Assembly: GCA_041686355.1 (NCBI GenBank) | Contig: JAWLDZ010000002.1 | Location: 1 to 64,000, forward strand | Direction of reading: 5' to 3' | Length of the DNA: 64,000 nt | Source: DSBN01 sp041686355 | Lineage (GTDB): Bacteria > Spirochaetota > Spirochaetia > DSM-16054 > Sediminispirochaetaceae | Shown here: positions 52,162-60,906 of the stretch, piece after piece | Position numbering within the stretch: the stretch's first letter is position 1 | How the letters are laid out: each line of letters opens with the position of its first letter | Made by a program: the position numbers and the translations under genes | Notes under the pieces: generated by a model | The model's input: the letters and a program-made list of their open reading frames with translations, nothing else | Told to the model about the DNA's origin: nothing | Databases searched by the model: none

Positions 52162-52189
52162 CCCCCGGCATAAACTTAACTAATCTTTA
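52162..52189 (-). promoter_or_regulatory. Weak sigma-28-like site for flaB
   Basis: On the minus strand TAAA and GCCGGGGG are separated by 16 bases, one more than consensus, and only GCCG of the -10 fits. It is the best flagellar-sigma candidate on this strand and would give a leader of about 165 bases. Confidence 0.25.
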
Positions 52190-52331
52190 GAAAATTCTTT
52201 AAATTTCTGAATTATTTTTAAAATTTTCTTGAAAAATGTATTTTGAATGTATTTAAAGGTCCGTTTCAGAGCTCTGCGGCTGAATTTTCGAAGAACTACC
52301 GGTTATCTAAAGCTGCAGCAGCAATTGGGGC

Positions 52332-52360
52332 TGTAGAAAAAATGTTGGAAAACTTCTACA
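52332..52360. promoter_or_regulatory. Inverted repeat before the U32 peptidase gene
   Basis: TGTAGAA (52332-52338) and TTCTACA (52354-52360) form a perfect 7-bp inverted repeat with a 15-base spacer, 10 bases before the ATG. It could be an operator or an RNA stem near the start. Confidence 0.4.
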
Positions 52361-52370
52361 CTTTATAGTA

Positions 52371-54662
52371 ATGATAAATCTAAGAAATACACCTGAGTTG
52401 CTGGCGCCGGCGGGCAATCTAGAAACCGCCCTCGCGGCATATGTGAGCGGGGCGGATGCGGTATACTGCGGCTTGGGGAAGTATAACGCTAGAGAAATGG
52501 CGGATAATTTTAGCTTTGGGGATATGTCAAAGCTCGCTGGGTATGCGAAAAAACACAATAAGAAGTATTACCTTACCTTTAATACCCTGCTTAAGCAAAA
52601 TGAGCTTGAAGAGGCGGCGGAACAGCTGTTTAATATATCGCAACTCTCACCGGATGGGGTAATTGTACAGGATTTAGGGATAGCAGCTATGCTGCGAGAG
52701 TACTATCCTTCTATACCGGTGCATGCTTCGACCCAAATGGGAATACATAACAGTGCTGGAGTGGCGGCCGCTGCGGGTATGGGGATTGAGCGGGTAATTC
52801 TGGAGCGGCAAGTTACCCTGGATGAACTTGAACAAATTATCGCCCGGTCTGCCGTAGAAATAGAGATTTTTGTGCATGGCGCCTTATGCTGCTCACTGTC
52901 GGGCAAATGCCTCTTTTCATCCTGGATAGGGGGATGGAGCGGAAACCGCGGCCGTTGTAAACAACCGTGTCGGCGCAGATACTATGCAGAGGGGGCGGGG
53001 GGCAAACAGGCGGGGTTTTATTTTTCTACCCAGGATCTGTATACCCTGGACCTTATTCCGGAACTAATGAGCATGGGGGTTGCCTCACTAAAAATCGAGG
53101 GGCGGCTGAAAAAACCTAGTTACGTACAGAGTGTAGTAAGAGCATACAGAATGGTAATTGACGCTGAAGAGGATCAACAGACAAAGGTACTGGGGCAGGC
53201 AAAACAGGTACTGGCGGGCTCTTTCGGACGCAGGTGGTCCCACGGCTTTGCATCGAAGGAAGATATGACTACGGTGTTACAGCCGGGAAATATCGGAGTA
53301 AGCGGCTTGCTTATCGGCAGCGTACAGGATATCCGCCAGGGACGCGTAAAGCTTGATCTGCAGCGAAAACTGCATGTAGGTGACCGCTTGAGGTTTCAGG
53401 GGCCCGGCGGCGAAGAAAGTTCAGGATTTACCGTTCGTACAATCGAACAGCGAGGGAAGGATGTCCGCAGCGCTTTAACTGGAGAAGTGTATCTTCCCTT
53501 CGATCGTGAGATTCCTCCCGGATCAAAGGTCTACAAAGTCTCTCAGAGTATAAAGAACAACTGGCCGGATCCTGACTCTTTACCTGAGTATAAGGTAGTT
53601 CCGCAACTTAGCTTAAAGGTTAAAATTCAGCGTAACTTGATATCGGTTCAAGTCGATGGAGGGGAGACCGCAGTTGGGAATGAGAACCGAGTCGACAGCA
53701 GCGCTGATAGTGGTGCTGAACGCCTTAAGTGGTCGGCTCCCTTAGAGCTTGAGGATGCCAAGCAGCATGGAATCGCCACGCAGGAGGTGGCGCGGGTGTT
53801 TGCGGCTACTGGGGAAAATGATTTTAGTGTGAGCAGTGTGGAGGTCGAATGTGAAGATGGCCTGTTTATGCCCCCAAGTCTCTTGAAAAAGCTCCGTCGT
53901 GAATTTTGGAACTATATTGGATCGCGAATTGAGCACACTGATTTTGAAAGAGTAAAATCCCTGCAGTTGAACCGTATAAAAACCGAGTTATCAAAACGAC
54001 CGCAGATGTCACAGTCGAAACGAAGAGAAATTAGTTGTGCCGGAAAGCGGGGGCAGAAAACCGGCACCTCAAGTATCCAAGTTGACAGCCTGTACAGCTA
54101 TTCAAAGCAGACCCAGGAGGTTGAGCTGCCCCATTTCTGTCCTGAAGGGGTGCTTGAGATGATAACCGGAAAAATTGATGAGGCTCTGAAGGACGGTATT
54201 CGTCGTTTCAGGGTTACCGACTTATATCAATTGGAGCTTCTAAAAAAGCATAAAAATCTGAAAATAGTATCTGGGTTTCCTCTCCCGGTAACTAACGGAC
54301 AGACTGCCTTTGAGCTCAAAAAAATGGGAGTGAATAGGGTCCAGGCATGGGTAGAGTTGGACCGTGAAGGAATCTTGGACTTACAGCAGAGTTCTCCAGT
54401 TGAAGTAGAGTTGTATTGCTATGGAAGGCCGTCGATATTAGCCACCCGGGCGAAGGTTGATGCAGAAGGTGAAATTTCCGATCCGCGGGGGCGTAAGTTT
54501 TATGTGCGATATTCAAAAACAGACCATTTGACCTATATTTATCCCTATGAGGTTCTTAGTCTGCCGAAGTTAGATACTTTTGACGAGTTTTACGATTATC
54601 GCAACAGTTCAAAAAATGAAAAAACGGTGAGTTCTTTTAATTACGAGACTGAGTTTGTATAA
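52371..54662 (+). CDS. U32 family peptidase, RlhA-like
   Basis: U32 proteins include RlhA, which makes 5-hydroxycytidine in 23S rRNA, and TrhP, which hydroxylates tRNA. The 763-residue protein has PELLAPAGNLETALAAYVSG at the start, and HGALCCSLSGKCLFSSWIGG with SGNRGRCKQPCRRRY, the Cys-rich signature of the family. A long C-terminal part resembles the DUF3656-type extension of RlhA. The ATG has no good ribosome site. A PilZ gene follows after 23 bases. Rhl-type versus Trh-type function is not settled. Confidence 0.82.
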   Translation: MINLRNTPELLAPAGNLETALAAYVSGADAVYCGLGKYNAREMADNFSFGDMSKLAGYAKKHNKKYYLTFNTLLKQNELEEAAEQLFNISQLSPDGVIVQDLGIAAMLREYYPSIPVHASTQMGIHNSAGVAAAAGMGIERVILERQVTLDELEQIIARSAVEIEIFVHGALCCSLSGKCLFSSWIGGWSGNRGRCKQPCRRRYYAEGAGGKQAGFYFSTQDLYTLDLIPELMSMGVASLKIEGRLKKPSYVQSVVRAYRMVIDAEEDQQTKVLGQAKQVLAGSFGRRWSHGFASKEDMTTVLQPGNIGVSGLLIGSVQDIRQGRVKLDLQRKLHVGDRLRFQGPGGEESSGFTVRTIEQRGKDVRSALTGEVYLPFDREIPPGSKVYKVSQSIKNNWPDPDSLPEYKVVPQLSLKVKIQRNLISVQVDGGETAVGNENRVDSSADSGAERLKWSAPLELEDAKQHGIATQEVARVFAATGENDFSVSSVEVECEDGLFMPPSLLKKLRREFWNYIGSRIEHTDFERVKSLQLNRIKTELSKRPQMSQSKRREISCAGKRGQKTGTSSIQVDSLYSYSKQTQEVELPHFCPEGVLEMITGKIDEALKDGIRRFRVTDLYQLELLKKHKNLKIVSGFPLPVTNGQTAFELKKMGVNRVQAWVELDREGILDLQQSSPVEVELYCYGRPSILATRAKVDAEGEISDPRGRKFYVRYSKTDHLTYIYPYEVLSLPKLDTFDEFYDYRNSSKNEKTVSSFNYETEFV

Positions 54663-54685
54663 GAAGGGAAGGTGAAGTAATAGAT

Positions 54686-55465
54686 ATGAATAGTTCTCAA
54701 ATGGAGCAGTTCGGTAAAAAGGTGTTTTTTCTCTATCCTCATAGTGTAATTCAGGAGGATCTGATAACCCACATAATTCAGAATGAGTTCGAGGTATATC
54801 TTATCAATGACCATCGTAAACTTCTGCCACTGCTTAAGAAATACAATAACTCAATATTGTTTATAAACATTGACGAGCGTCTGAAAGAGAGCGAGTGGGA
54901 AGAGTATATACGTTCAATTATGATTAATGAAATAACCAAGGGAGTGCAAATTGGAATTCTTACCTACAACGAAGATAAGGAACTGGCCCGGAAATATTTG
55001 ATGGATCTGATGGTTCCAGGGGGATATATTCAGCTGAAACTGGGGCTGAAAGAGAGTACTAAAATTATTCTAAAGACCCTGATGGCCAATGAGGCAAAGG
55101 GCAAAAGAAAGTTTGTACGGGCAAACTGTCCTAAAAATATTGACACTGAATTTAACGTACAAGTGGCCGGTTCTATGTATGAGGGAACAATTAAGGACAT
55201 CAGTTCTGCCGGTATGGCGGTCTTTTTTAATAAAAGTGTCGATCTTCCCCCTAGAACAGAGTTATCTGAAATTCAGTTAAAGCTGCGCAGCAGAATTGTT
55301 ATGGTGAGCGGAATAGTAGTTGGTATGCGGGAAGACCAGGATGATAAATTGTATGTTGTACTGTTCAACAGGTTTATTTCTACAGATGCAAAACAGCGAA
55401 TATCAACCTTTATCTATCGTACCTTACAGGCAGAGATGCAGCGTGAACTTGATAATGCAAAATAG
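54686..55465 (+). CDS. PlzA-like PilZ domain protein (cyclic di-GMP receptor)
   Basis: The 259 residues match in size the spirochaete receptor PlzA. The N-terminal half (about 1-135) looks like a degenerate receiver or PilZ-like domain with KKVFFLYPHSVIQEDLI. The C-terminal PilZ domain has RKFVRANCP and IKDISSAGMAVFF, the ligand motifs, with YVVLFNRFI at the end. It has no membrane span. It likely senses cyclic di-GMP and affects motility; assignment to PlzA is by size and layout only. Confidence 0.75.
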   Translation: MNSSQMEQFGKKVFFLYPHSVIQEDLITHIIQNEFEVYLINDHRKLLPLLKKYNNSILFINIDERLKESEWEEYIRSIMINEITKGVQIGILTYNEDKELARKYLMDLMVPGGYIQLKLGLKESTKIILKTLMANEAKGKRKFVRANCPKNIDTEFNVQVAGSMYEGTIKDISSAGMAVFFNKSVDLPPRTELSEIQLKLRSRIVMVSGIVVGMREDQDDKLYVVLFNRFISTDAKQRISTFIYRTLQAEMQRELDNAK

Positions 55466-55467
55466 AA

Positions 55468-55496
55468 TTGACCCTCTCTTTCTGATCTCATACTAT
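55468..55496 (+). promoter_or_regulatory. Sigma-70 promoter of the M29 aminopeptidase gene
   Basis: TTGACC (55468-55473) and TACTAT (55491-55496) are separated by 17 bases. Transcription should begin at about 55502, which is the A of the start codon, so the mRNA would be leaderless. Confidence 0.7.
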
Positions 55497-55501
55497 AGGG
55501 C

Positions 55502-56617
55502 ATGGATACAATACAAGTAGAAAAAATAGACAAACTGCATGAAGCGGCCGAAGTAGCTGTGAAGCATGCACTGGATGTGAAACATGGAGAGCGGGTACTT
55601 ATTGTCACAAATCCCCCGCGCGAAACCCTTCGAATTGCAATGGCCCTTCATAACGCCGTATATGAAGCTGGAGGAATTCCGCTCCTCCTGGTTCAACCGG
55701 TCAAGACACAGCTTGATTTTGCTGATGACGCGGTGATTCAGGCAATTGCATCCGTACCGGATGTGTTTATCTCATTGAGTGCACAGAAGCTCGGAAAAGA
55801 TCGTTATGCGATATCTAAACCTTACAGTCATGAGGGAAAGTCTTACGAGCATGTGTTTCATTATTTAATGGCATCAAAGCAGTTGCGGGCCTTTTGGTCA
55901 CCCATGGCGACTGAAGACATGTTTATTCGTACAGTTCCCATTGATTATGAACGCCTTGCAAAAGAGGTACAGCTGGTAAAGAACCTGCTCGACCGGGCTG
56001 AGTATGTACATATTACCTCACCCGGAGGAACAGATGTGAAAATCGGTGTTCGAGGCCGAACAGCAATGGAGGATGATGGAAACCTGACTTTCAAGGGGGC
56101 AGGCGGAAACTTGCCCGCCGGTGAGACTTTTATCAGTCCAGAACTTGATAATTCCGAAGGAGTTATTGTATTTGATGGGAGTGTATCTCTTCACGACGGA
56201 GATAGAATAGTCAAAGAACCGGTAGTGCTGCAGGTGAAACAAGGCTTTGTAATTGATATTAAAGGCGGAGAAGAGGCCCGTCTTTTACAACAAACAATTG
56301 ATTATGGAGAAAAGAGGGCGCTGATGTTTGAAGAACAGGGTAAATTAAGTCCTGGGAAGGGTGAGGAATATAAGCGTAACGCGCGTAACCTTGGGGAACT
56401 TGGCATAGGGCTAAACCCGTCCGGTACAATCACGGGGCATATGCTGGAGGATGAAAAGGCTTACAAGACCTGCCATATTGCCATAGGTTCGAATTATGAT
56501 AATGACGCTCCCGCTCTTATACATCTTGATTGTTTGATTAAACACCCCACCATTGTGGTGGAGTTTGCCGACGGGAGCTTTCATACCCTGTTAAAAGAGG
56601 GAAGTTTGCAGCAGTAA
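55502..56617 (+). CDS. M29 family metallo-aminopeptidase
   Basis: M29 enzymes remove N-terminal residues from peptides using two metal ions. The 371-residue protein has NPPRETLRIAMALHNA early on and the C-terminal metal site region GELGIGLNPSG, LEDEKAYKTCHIAIGSN and ALIHLDCLIKHP, with the conserved Glu, His and Asp. It has no signal peptide, so it is cytosolic. The start codon lies exactly where its promoter should begin transcription. Confidence 0.85.
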   Translation: MDTIQVEKIDKLHEAAEVAVKHALDVKHGERVLIVTNPPRETLRIAMALHNAVYEAGGIPLLLVQPVKTQLDFADDAVIQAIASVPDVFISLSAQKLGKDRYAISKPYSHEGKSYEHVFHYLMASKQLRAFWSPMATEDMFIRTVPIDYERLAKEVQLVKNLLDRAEYVHITSPGGTDVKIGVRGRTAMEDDGNLTFKGAGGNLPAGETFISPELDNSEGVIVFDGSVSLHDGDRIVKEPVVLQVKQGFVIDIKGGEEARLLQQTIDYGEKRALMFEEQGKLSPGKGEEYKRNARNLGELGIGLNPSGTITGHMLEDEKAYKTCHIAIGSNYDNDAPALIHLDCLIKHPTIVVEFADGSFHTLLKEGSLQQ

Positions 56618-56685
56618 TCACTACAAGCTTGATTATAATAGCCGCTTGAAGTACTATTTTCTTGATATATTAAGGGGGGGGCAGT

Positions 56686-57204
56686 ATGGCTGAACCAGCT
56701 AAACTCTATTTTACATACAATGATATACATAAAACGGTGAAATCTTTAGCACAGCAGATAAAGAGCTCCGGTTATGATCCACAGCTGATGGTTGCAATTG
56801 GTACTGGGGGGTTCATTCCTGCCAGAATTCTTAAAACCTTTATAGAAAAACCGGTCTATACAGTCGGGATATCTTACTACGATCGAGAAAACAACCCTAA
56901 AGATGCCCCTCAGAAAATACAATGGATTGATGAGGTTGAGCAAAAGCTGGAAGGTAAAAAAATTCTTCTGGTTGATGAGGTCGATGATTCCAGGGCAACC
57001 CTGGAATATTGTCTGCGTGAGCTATTAAAGCATAAACCAAGAGAAATTGCTGTAGCGGTACTGCACAATAAGCGAAAGAATAAACGAGGCATAATACCTG
57101 CAGAGATTGACTACTATTTTGCGGGTAAAGAACTGGATGATCTATGGATTTGCTATCCCTGGGATGCTGATGATATTGACTACCAGGATAATATGTCAAA
57201 GTAA
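56686..57204 (+). CDS. Purine phosphoribosyltransferase-like protein
   Basis: The 172-residue protein has the PRPP-binding motif KILLVDEVDDSRATLEY and an N-terminal VAIGTGGFIPARILKTF, as in xanthine or hypoxanthine phosphoribosyltransferases. The loop PVYTVGISYYDREN fits the flexible lid. Base specificity is not visible. An AAGGGGGGGG ribosome site, with a run of eight G, precedes the ATG. Confidence 0.82.
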   Translation: MAEPAKLYFTYNDIHKTVKSLAQQIKSSGYDPQLMVAIGTGGFIPARILKTFIEKPVYTVGISYYDRENNPKDAPQKIQWIDEVEQKLEGKKILLVDEVDDSRATLEYCLRELLKHKPREIAVAVLHNKRKNKRGIIPAEIDYYFAGKELDDLWICYPWDADDIDYQDNMSK

Positions 57205-57294
57205 GCGGGTATAAAGAAAATGCGCAATTAATGGCTGCGTAAATATGGACTTCTGCGGGGATGATTGTGTATATTTAAAGCAGGAGGTGGTTCG

Positions 57295-57591
57295 ATGAGT
57301 GATATAGAGCGCATCGAATCTTCAGAGGCAGCCCGTCGGCAAGCCGAACTACGTCGTGAAGAGGTGCAGCGCGAGGAACGAAGGCGTCGCGAAGTAGAGA
57401 GAGCAGAGAGAGAGCGTGAGGCTCAGCGTGCTGAATCAGAACGCGCCCGTGAGCAAGAGCGTGTTCGTGAAGAAGAGCGTGTTGAACGTGAACGAAACGC
57501 CTGGGAACCTGCACCCGAGCAAGAAGAGCGGGAGAGGGAACGTCCTCAGCCTGAAGAATACAGAGGAAGGAACATTAACATCTTTGCCTAA
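57295..57591 (+). CDS. Arg/Glu-rich coiled-coil or single-helix protein (98 aa)
   Basis: After MSDIERIESSE nearly every residue up to about 75 is Arg or Glu in i, i+3, i+4 patterns, which predicts a long charged helix or coiled coil. The last 20 residues (PQPEEYRGRNINIFA) are different and may be a docking tail. There is no known family. AGGAGGTGG lies before the ATG at 57295. Its stop overlaps the next start by one base (TAATG), so the two are coupled. Confidence 0.65.
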   Translation: MSDIERIESSEAARRQAELRREEVQREERRRREVERAEREREAQRAESERAREQERVREEERVERERNAWEPAPEQEERERERPQPEEYRGRNINIFA

Positions 57592-57872
57592 TGGGAAATT
57601 GTAACTTTTGCGGAGAATCTATTACAGCACCCGTGTATCGTCGCAGCGTGTGCCCACAGTGCGGCAAGGATCTAAAAATATGCCTGAACTGTGAGTTTTA
57701 CTCCCCCGGCAGCCAATGGGACTGCCACGAAACAATTCCCGAAGCAGTGCGGGATAAAGAAAGGGCTAATTTTTGCGACTACTTTCGAATTGCGGCCCAT
57801 AACCGCAGCACCGCTCAAAAGAAGGATCCGAACACACATCGAGAAAAATTTAACAGCCTCTTTAATGACTGA
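57591..57872 (+). CDS. Small Cys-rich zinc-binding protein (93 aa)
   Basis: Ten Cys/His residues lie in CxxC-like pairs: CNFCGE, CPQCGKDL, CLNCEF, then DCHE and NFCDYF. This suggests two zinc sites. The C-terminal 30 residues are polar. It is coupled to the charged-helix gene and precedes the two-component genes by 27 bases. I do not know its role. Confidence 0.65.
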   Translation: MGNCNFCGESITAPVYRRSVCPQCGKDLKICLNCEFYSPGSQWDCHETIPEAVRDKERANFCDYFRIAAHNRSTAQKKDPNTHREKFNSLFND

Positions 57873-57899
57873 AACAATGACTGAAACAAGGAAAACTAC

Positions 57900-58616
57900 G
57901 TGGATTCAAAACCACATATACTGATAGTTGATGATGAACAAAAAATTGCGAACATGGTGTATGACTATCTTGATGCGGTTGGTTTCAGGGTTGAAACAGC
58001 AGCAGACGGGAAAGCCGCACTCTTGCAGATTGCCGAAGGGGAACCGGATTTAGTGCTGCTCGACATTATGATGCCGGGGCTCGACGGGCTGGATGTGGTT
58101 AGAAAATTACGTTCAGAGTCCAATATACCCGTAATACTGCTCACGGCGCGAGCCGAGGAGCAGGACAAACTAATAGGCCTTGAAATAGGGGCCGATGATT
58201 ACATTACTAAGCCTTTCAGCATGAAAGAGTTAGCAGCCAGAATTAGAACTGTATTGCGCCGGACGCAGCCGCCCCGGAATGCAACTGTAGAAGCTTCACA
58301 AAAAGTGTTTACCCATGGACCTCTGAAAGTGGATATTGAAAAGCGTACGGTAAGACGCGGGGATGCACCGGTAGAGTTAACCGGAGTACAGTTTAATATA
58401 CTGTCTCGTATGCTGCAGTATCCCGGAAAAGTTTTTACCCGCATGCAGCTGCTCGAGAGTGTACAAGATTACGCTTTTGAGGGGTATGAACGGACAGTAG
58501 ATGTACATATAAAAAATATTCGGAAGGCCCTCGAGCCTGATTCTTCGAAACCCGTATTCATTCTGACTGTATGGGGAGTGGGGTATAAGCTTGCTGAAGA
58601 ATCGGAGCTGGTATGA
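57900..58616 (+). CDS. OmpR-family response regulator
   Basis: The receiver domain (1-120) has Asp55 in LVLLDIMMPGLDG as phosphoacceptor, with Asp11, Asp12 and Lys104 (ITKPFS) in place. The OmpR winged helix (about 145-236) ends RKALEPDSSKPVFILTVWGV. It starts with GTG, with AAGGAAAACTAC before it. Its stop overlaps the sensor-kinase start by 4 bases, so the two form a pair. Targets are unknown. Confidence 0.93.
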   Translation: MDSKPHILIVDDEQKIANMVYDYLDAVGFRVETAADGKAALLQIAEGEPDLVLLDIMMPGLDGLDVVRKLRSESNIPVILLTARAEEQDKLIGLEIGADDYITKPFSMKELAARIRTVLRRTQPPRNATVEASQKVFTHGPLKVDIEKRTVRRGDAPVELTGVQFNILSRMLQYPGKVFTRMQLLESVQDYAFEGYERTVDVHIKNIRKALEPDSSKPVFILTVWGVGYKLAEESELV

Positions 58617-60064
58617 AGTTGAGGTTAGCCCACAAACTGGGTATCATCTTGCTATCTACAGTAATTTTAAGTGCCGGCATCTCTGCTGTAATAATCAGTA
58701 TAAATACCCGCAGTGCTTTCCTCAACTTAGTCCGTGATAACGATATCCAAAGTGCCCGCAATATTGCAGGAAGTCTGGAGGCTTATTATGAGCAATATCG
58801 CTCATGGAATGGAATAGGCGATGTGCTTGAGAACCCATTTGCAATTGCCGAAGATCAGCGGGGTAGAAACAGCCAGCCGGGGATGAACCCAATGGGGCAT
58901 ATGGGGCAGATGGGGTCGCGGTTGCCACGGGGTTCCGAACGAGGACCCTTGTTCAGGGTTCTGCTGGCCGGATCAAAAGGCGCGGTTATTGCACATACCT
59001 TCGAACAGGATCCTCCGGAATCACTTGATCAGGGTTCCCTGGAAAAGGGAATCGCCCTGTTTAATGATGGGAAAAAGGTCGGATATGTGTTTGTGGGGTC
59101 GATGATTGAACCCGCTTTTGGCCCATTTCAGCAGGCTTTTCTTATGAATGTGTATCGCTCAATACTCATGGCCTCATTCATTGTAGGGATCCTCTTTCCT
59201 CTGGCAGGTATTTTATTGATGCGCCGCCACATTACATACCCCCTGCAGCAGTTGTCAGAAGCAGCCCGGGGAATAGCTGTGGGGAACTACAATCTGGCAA
59301 TTGATAACACCAGGTCCGATGAAATTGGGGAGTTATCCGGCAGTTTCAAGCAGATGGCCGCCAAACTATCGGCTGCTGACCAATGGAAGCGTAAATTGAT
59401 AGCAGATTCTGCACATGAGTTACGGACACCTGTGAGCGTTCTGCAGGGAAATCTTGAAATGATGCTGGAGGGGGTGTATCCGCTCAATCGGGAGCGAATA
59501 AATGGGCTTTACAGTGAAACCCTGCTGCTTAAACGATTGGTTCAAGAGCTACAGGAGCTATCTCACGCAGAATCAGCCTCGACCGTATATAATTTTTCGG
59601 TGATAAATATGGCTGCACTATTGAATTCGGTCATTGAAAACTTCAAAACTAGTGCTGCTGCAAAAAATATAGAAATACGGATTCGCTTGCCGGAGGATCC
59701 GGTAGAGGTATATGCTGACAGGGAGAAACTCAGACAGGTGATAACTAATATACTCAAGAATGCAGTACGCTATTCACCGGAAGCCGGTGTCATACAAGTA
59801 AACCTTTCACAGAAGCAAAATAGCACCGCAATGTGTTCGGTAGAGGATAGCGGCGGGGGAATTCCGGTCGATGAACGAGAAAAGGTATTTGAACGTTTTT
59901 ATCGCATACAGCAGGACCGCAACCGTAGCAGCGGTGGATCTGGTTTAGGCTTATCAATAGTGCGCGAGATTGCATTGCGGCACGATGGGAACGTGTATTT
60001 TGAAGAACCAAAAGTTTTGCCGGGGGCACGCTTAGTACTTGAGCTGCCGTTAATAAAACAATAG
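58613..60064 (+). CDS. Sensor histidine kinase with Met-rich extracytoplasmic domain
   Basis: Membrane spans (about 9-30 and 173-203) bracket a periplasmic domain with the Met/His-rich stretch MNPMGHMGQMG at 91-101, which could bind copper or silver ions. A HAMP linker follows, then HisKA with His268 (DSAHELRTP), and the ATPase boxes VITNILKNAVRYSPE, EDSGGGIPVD and GSGLGLSIVREI. The 483 residues are complete. Signal is unknown; DUF432-like and MscS genes follow. Confidence 0.9.
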   Translation: MKLRLAHKLGIILLSTVILSAGISAVIISINTRSAFLNLVRDNDIQSARNIAGSLEAYYEQYRSWNGIGDVLENPFAIAEDQRGRNSQPGMNPMGHMGQMGSRLPRGSERGPLFRVLLAGSKGAVIAHTFEQDPPESLDQGSLEKGIALFNDGKKVGYVFVGSMIEPAFGPFQQAFLMNVYRSILMASFIVGILFPLAGILLMRRHITYPLQQLSEAARGIAVGNYNLAIDNTRSDEIGELSGSFKQMAAKLSAADQWKRKLIADSAHELRTPVSVLQGNLEMMLEGVYPLNRERINGLYSETLLLKRLVQELQELSHAESASTVYNFSVINMAALLNSVIENFKTSAAAKNIEIRIRLPEDPVEVYADREKLRQVITNILKNAVRYSPEAGVIQVNLSQKQNSTAMCSVEDSGGGIPVDEREKVFERFYRIQQDRNRSSGGSGLGLSIVREIALRHDGNVYFEEPKVLPGARLVLELPLIKQ

Positions 60065-60066
60065 AC

Positions 60067-60894
60067 ATGGAAACAATTGTGGATAAAAACAGAAGCAAGT
60101 TGTGGGCTGTTGAAAAACTTAATTTTAAAACATGGTATTACCGTTGCATTGGTACTCTTGAGTTATGGATAAAAAAAGAGGAGAAAGGCGAGCTACTAGT
60201 TGGAAAGCGCCGTTGTGCCGCTGGGAGGGAGGAGGTTCTGGAATGGCTTGAACAACCTGCCGGCCAAGTGAATGCTTCCGACAACAGCATTGAATGGGAC
60301 TGGTATGCCGGCGGCTCTAACCGGGAAATTACCGTACTACCGGTAATGCCTAACCGGCCTTTAGTATTAAAGCCGCAGATCAGGCGCCATATTCAGCCGG
60401 GGTGTAACACACAATTAATCTTTTTTATTCCCGTATGGCTGCTTTTCTATTCGGGTAATGCGGATGAGAAGAATAAACTCTGTGAGCTGCCCAGCGAAAT
60501 CCTCTCATCGACGTGGTTTGGAGAGATGCAGAATGGAGAATTGTGTTATGCCCTGGAGCGTGATTTACTGGAGAGCCGCCCAGCGGTTGCGCTGTCGCCT
60601 CATTCGGCAGTGTGTACTTTGAATATCCATAATGATTCTAATTCATTGCTCGACTTTCAACGCATGGCCGTTCATGTGGAGCATTTATCGCTTTTTTCAG
60701 ATGGCCACTCCCTGTATACCAACGAAGTATACGTGAAATTTAACGGGATGGAAAAAATAAGCCAGGTTAAATATTCGGCTCGCGGACCTAAGTGGGGCGG
60801 CGGACTTACAAGAATTAAGGGACCCCGTGAACATCCTACCAAAAGTCTGCTGAAGAAGAGTTTTTCCTTTATTAAATCATTGACAGATATGTAG
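60067..60894 (+). CDS. Putative DUF432-like protein upstream of MscS
   Basis: The 275-residue protein is beta-rich, basic at the C-terminus and has no clear membrane span. It shows patterns such as WYAGGSNREITVLPVMPNRP and RHIQPGCNTQLIFFIPVWL. I recall DUF432 proteins next to MscS channels in archaea and bacteria, so I assign it there with moderate trust. It starts 2 bases after the kinase stop. It may help control the channel. Confidence 0.5.
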   Translation: METIVDKNRSKLWAVEKLNFKTWYYRCIGTLELWIKKEEKGELLVGKRRCAAGREEVLEWLEQPAGQVNASDNSIEWDWYAGGSNREITVLPVMPNRPLVLKPQIRRHIQPGCNTQLIFFIPVWLLFYSGNADEKNKLCELPSEILSSTWFGEMQNGELCYALERDLLESRPAVALSPHSAVCTLNIHNDSNSLLDFQRMAVHVEHLSLFSDGHSLYTNEVYVKFNGMEKISQVKYSARGPKWGGGLTRIKGPREHPTKSLLKKSFSFIKSLTDM

Positions 60895-60906
60895 GAGCAG
60901 CCGGTA

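Larger units (their letters stand above)
51992..52370. other. Non-coding region between flaB and the U32 peptidase gene
   Basis: This 379-base stretch holds the flaB leader on the minus strand (CsrA-type hairpin at 52016-52031, A-flanked hairpin near 52041-52055), a sigma-28-like site on the plus strand (52063-52089), a weak sigma-28-like site on the minus strand (52162-52189), an AT-rich block (52190-52260) that could act as an UP element, and an inverted repeat before the peptidase gene. I see no ORF or RNA gene. Confidence 0.5.

Noticed and set aside
56634..56639. TATAAT as -10 of the phosphoribosyltransferase
   Set aside because: Perfect hexamer, but no acceptable -35 at 16-18 bases upstream.
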